64,000 nucleotides of DNA from Nocardioides cavernae (GTDB lineage: Bacteria > Actinomycetota > Actinomycetes > Propionibacteriales > Nocardioidaceae), in the NCBI RefSeq assembly GCF_016907475.1, contig NZ_JAFBCA010000001.1, forward strand, positions 372,001 to 436,000, in the 5' to 3' direction. How positions within the stretch are numbered: the first letter of the stretch is position 1; the number at the start of each line of letters is the position of its first letter. The notes under the pieces are model-generated. The model was not told where the DNA came from. It saw only the letters and a program-made list of their open reading frames with translations, and did not search any database. A program made the position numbers and the translations under genes. Positions 61,440-64,000 of the stretch are shown here, one piece after another.

Positions 61440-61822
61440 GTCGCCACGGCGAGCAGTCCGACGTAGACGTCGTTCTCGAACCACCCGAACACGGTCTGCT
61501 TCTCGAGCCCGAACGTCGTCGGGTAGTAGAACACCGCGATGACGAGGATGACTGCGAGGTAGACGAGCACGGTCGCCTGCGCGGCCCGCCCCGGTCTCCG
61601 TGCCAGCGCCGACATCGCGAACGCCACGGCGTAGAAGCCCCACGCCAGCGGCGTGGTCACCGTGAAGGTGGGGTCCTCGATGCCCTGGACGGCCGCGTAC
61701 ACCGTGTGGACGACGGACAGCGCGAACGCGGCGAGCATCACCCCGGACATCTGCCGGCCGTACGTCGCGGTCCGCTCCCTCGAGGTGCCCGACGGAGCCG
61801 CCGTCGATTGCGTCGTGGTCAT
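61391..61822 (-). CDS. small four-helix membrane protein, unknown function
   Basis: A 143-residue protein with ATG at 61822 after GAGGGAAGGAAACCCC. Four hydrophobic helices are visible (about residues 25-48, 60-76, 83-107 and 118-136) after a polar Thr/Ser-rich N-terminus. No family is recognised. It diverges from the XRE-type regulator at 61985 and overlaps the end of sipW by 49 bases on the opposite strand. Confidence 0.7.
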   Translation of the reverse strand: MTTTQSTAAPSGTSRERTATYGRQMSGVMLAAFALSVVHTVYAAVQGIEDPTFTVTTPLAWGFYAVAFAMSALARRPGRAAQATVLVYLAVILVIAVFYYPTTFGLEKQTVFGWFENDVYVGLLAVATYLGVARWRGTVLRPS

Positions 61823-61984
61823 GGGGTTTCCTTCCCTCGTGGACGGCCTCGTGCCGCCAGGTCCCACCCTGCGACGGCCACCGGGCGCCACCCCACCCAC
61901 ACGGCACCCACACCGCTCCCACACCACCGGGGTGCCGGAGCTGACCCTGCCGGCGGTGCCGTTCGAGCCACTAGCGTCTGCACC

Positions 61985-64000
61985 GTGGAGGCCGACACAG
62001 GACCGGGCGGGTTCGCCGTTGCGCTCCGGCGCCTGCGCGAGTCGCGGTCGCTGACCCAGGAGGAGCTCGCCGAGCGGTCCGGCGTCACGGCCAAGGCCAT
62101 CAGCGCCCTCGAGCGCGGCGAGCGGCGGCGCCCCTATCCCCACACGGTTCGCTCGCTCGCCGACGGGCTCCGTCTCGAGGACGACGAGCGCGCCGGCCTT
62201 CTCGCGGCGGTCCCGTCCCGCTCGCCGATGTCGTCGCCGCCCGAGGTCGACGCCCCGCCACCCGCGCCGGAGCCGTCCGCCACTGCCGTGCCGTCACCGA
62301 CCGGACCCACGTTCGGGCGCAGCGACGAGCTCCGCCGGATCCTCGACCTCGTCGCTGGGACCACAGGGACCGCAGGGACCGCCGAACGGCTCGTCACGCT
62401 GACCGGGCCGGGCGGCGTGGGCAAGACCCGGCTGGCGACCGAGGTGCTGACGCGGGCCGGGGGGTCCTTCCCCGACGGCACCACGTTCGTCGACCTGTCG
62501 CCCGTGCGCGACCCCGCCGTCGTCCTGCCCCGCATCGCGACGGCACTGGGCGTCGTGGAGGGTGCCCACGCCGCCGGGCTCGCCGACCACCTGGCCGCGC
62601 ACCTCGCGGGGCGACGCGTCCTGGTGGTCCTCGACAACCTCGAGCAGGTCCTGGCCGCCGCTCCGGCGGTCGCCGACCTCCTGGCACGCGCCCCCGGGCT
62701 GACCGTGGTCGCGACCAGTCGCGCCCCGTTGCGCGTCCGCGCCGAGCGCGAGGTCCCGGTCGGCCCGCTCGCACTGCCCGAGGACGACGAGCCCGCCTCC
62801 GTCTCCGCGTCGCCCGCGATCTCGGTGTTCCTCGACCGCGCCGCGGCGACGGGCGTCCAGTGGGCAGTGACCCCGGAGACCGCGGCCACCCTCGCCGGGA
62901 TCGTACGGCGCCTCGACGGCCTCCCCCTGGCGCTCGAGCTCGCCGCGGCCGGTGCTCGCGTCCTGCCGCCGGAGGCCTTGCTGGCCCGACTCGAGCATCG
63001 GGGGCTCGACCCCGGTCTCGGTGACGGACCTCGCGACCTCCCGGACCGCCAGCGGACGATGACGACCGTCCTCGACTGGAGTGCGGACCTCCTCGAGCCC
63101 GAGGAGTGGGACCTCCTCATGCGCCTGTCGGTCTTCTCGGGCGGCTTCTCGCTCGACTCGGTCGACGCTGTCGTCGGCAGTGCCGGCGGCGCGCAGGGCT
63201 CGGACGACGTCCTCCCGGCGCTGACGTCGCTGGTCGAGCAGTCACTCGTGGTGCCCGTGGCCGCACCGGACCGGATCCCGCGTTTCCGGCTGCTCGAGCC
63301 GGTGCGGCAGTACGCAGCCGTGCGGGCGCAGGCGGCGGGCGTCGCCCTCCCGACGGCCGAGGCCCACGCCGCGCACTTCCGCGAGCTGGCGGGCGAGGCC
63401 CACGGCCGGCTGCTGTCCAGCGGTATCGGGCACGTCCTCGACCGCCTCGACGCCGACCATGCGAACCTGCGCTCGGCCTACCTCCGGCTGCTCGAGCTCG
63501 ACCGCCACGCCGACGCGGCCGACCTCACCCATTCGTTGTGGCTGCACCTCGGCCTGCGGGGGTACGCGCGCGAGGGCCTGGGGTGGCTCGACGGCCTCGC
63601 CGGTGCCGGGACGGACGCCGCGGTCGTCCGCGCTGCGGTCGCCCGCATGGGGCTCATGCTCGTCGTCGGTGACGTCGCCGGCATGAGGCGCGAAGCCGCC
63701 GTGGCCCTGCCACTCGCGCACCGGGTCGGTGACCCGACGATCGAGGGCGAGGCGAGGGTGCTCGCCGGCCTGGCCGCGGTGTTCGCGGGTGACCTCGCCG
63801 CGGCGGCGGAGCTGCTGCGACCGGACCTGCAGCTGCCGGGGGGTGACGCCGGGCGCTGGATCTCCCTCCACTTCCTCATCGGGCTCGGCCAGCGGGCGCT
63901 CGTCGGCGGCGACGTCGACACGGCCCAGTCGCTGCTCCGAGATGCGCTCGCCGCCGCTCGAGAGCTCGGGAACGAGTTCGCCCTGGCGACCACCCTCAAC
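61985..64000 (+). CDS. XRE-type regulator fused to an NB-ARC-like ATPase (runs off the right edge)
   Basis: Translated by hand from the GTG at 61985; the frame is open to the end, giving 672 residues of a larger protein. The N-terminal XRE helix-turn-helix (SRSLTQEELAERSGVTAKAIS, read in parts) is followed by a Pro-rich linker and an ATPase domain with Walker A GPGGVGKTRL, Walker B-like VLVVLDNLEQ and the GLPLALELAA box. Helical repeats, probably TPR-like, begin after about residue 450. Such proteins are signal-integrating regulators in actinobacteria. Its targets may be the divergent membrane gene. Confidence 0.85.
   Translation, partial: MEADTGPGGFAVALRRLRESRSLTQEELAERSGVTAKAISALERGERRRPYPHTVRSLADGLRLEDDERAGLLAAVPSRSPMSSPPEVDAPPPAPEPSATAVPSPTGPTFGRSDELRRILDLVAGTTGTAGTAERLVTLTGPGGVGKTRLATEVLTRAGGSFPDGTTFVDLSPVRDPAVVLPRIATALGVVEGAHAAGLADHLAAHLAGRRVLVVLDNLEQVLAAAPAVADLLARAPGLTVVATSRAPLRVRAEREVPVGPLALPEDDEPASVSASPAISVFLDRAAATGVQWAVTPETAATLAGIVRRLDGLPLALELAAAGARVLPPEALLARLEHRGLDPGLGDGPRDLPDRQRTMTTVLDWSADLLEPEEWDLLMRLSVFSGGFSLDSVDAVVGSAGGAQGSDDVLPALTSLVEQSLVVPVAAPDRIPRFRLLEPVRQYAAVRAQAAGVALPTAEAHAAHFRELAGEAHGRLLSSGIGHVLDRLDADHANLRSAYLRLLELDRHADAADLTHSLWLHLGLRGYAREGLGWLDGLAGAGTDAAVVRAAVARMGLMLVVGDVAGMRREAAVALPLAHRVGDPTIEGEARVLAGLAAVFAGDLAAAAELLRPDLQLPGGDAGRWISLHFLIGLGQRALVGGDVDTAQSLLRDALAAARELGNEFALATTLN

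Noticed and set aside
1..64000. CRISPR arrays, insertion sequences or phage genes
   Set aside because: No spaced direct repeats, transposase, integrase or phage structural genes were seen in the window.

Overview
The window is high-GC DNA with frequent GTG and TTG starts, long runs of overlapping genes, a complete mycofactocin operon and a SipW-type export cassette. This points to an actinobacterium, and Nocardioidaceae or a relative is a reasonable but unproven guess. Almost all of it up to about 59.1 kb is accessory catabolism. A 3' fragment of a tRNA-Arg gene at 59091-59143 looks like the scar or attachment site of an integrated element, and the genes to its right (59.4-64 kb) are of a different kind.

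Layout. 1-8.2 kb: two APC permeases, four mycofactocin-type short-chain dehydrogenases (SDRs), a carboxymuconolactone-decarboxylase-type protein and an Old Yellow Enzyme. 8.3-9.2 kb: a cyclase-family hydrolase. 9.4-19.5 kb: an RpiR regulator diverging from a long plus-strand block holding LigJ-like and LigK/RraA-like enzymes, a tripartite tricarboxylate transporter with two binding proteins, a 4,5-dihydroxyphthalate decarboxylase-like protein, a VOC protein, an MFS carrier and a UspA protein. 19.7-34.4 kb (minus strand): a trimethylamine-dehydrogenase-like flavoprotein with a three-subunit molybdenum hydroxylase; an IclR regulator; then an operon for a thiamine-dependent E1, an alpha/beta hydrolase, a DapB-like dehydrogenase and HyuA/HyuB, with the matching E2 on the other strand. 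35.9-38 kb: XdhC and two unknown proteins. 38-42 kb: an MFS carrier, a two-subunit CoA-transferase, a collapsed thiolase and a LysR regulator. 42-49.2 kb: a CUT2-type ABC importer with a phosphotriesterase-like enzyme, facing a cytoplasmic relative of the importer's own binding protein. 49.3-52.2 kb: a hypothetical gene, RidA and EtfBA. 52.3-58.8 kb: mftA-B-C-D-E-SDR-F with divergent mftR.

The strongest new signal is a 28-base palindrome: two 12-base arms approximating CACTATGCGAGC and GCTCGCATAGTG, separated by exactly four bases. I find it ten times, always just upstream of a gene start. It precedes the SDRs, both permeases, the Old Yellow Enzyme/cyclase pair, the flavoprotein-molybdenum hydroxylase operon, the E1/E2 pair (two copies), the ABC/phosphotriesterase operon, the cytoplasmic binding-protein relative, and etfBA. 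It is absent from the RpiR, LysR and mftA-F transcription units. It therefore ties physically scattered units into one regulon. The IclR protein at 25569-26381 is the best local candidate for the regulator.

A working model (inference): an unknown substrate, perhaps a cyclic or N-containing compound, enters through the APC and ABC carriers. It is oxidised by mycofactocin-linked SDRs and by a flavoprotein that passes electrons to EtfBA, hydroxylated by the molybdenum enzyme matured by XdhC, opened by hydrolases and HyuAB, and cleaved by the thiamine-dependent E1/E2. No complete known pathway matches this gene set.
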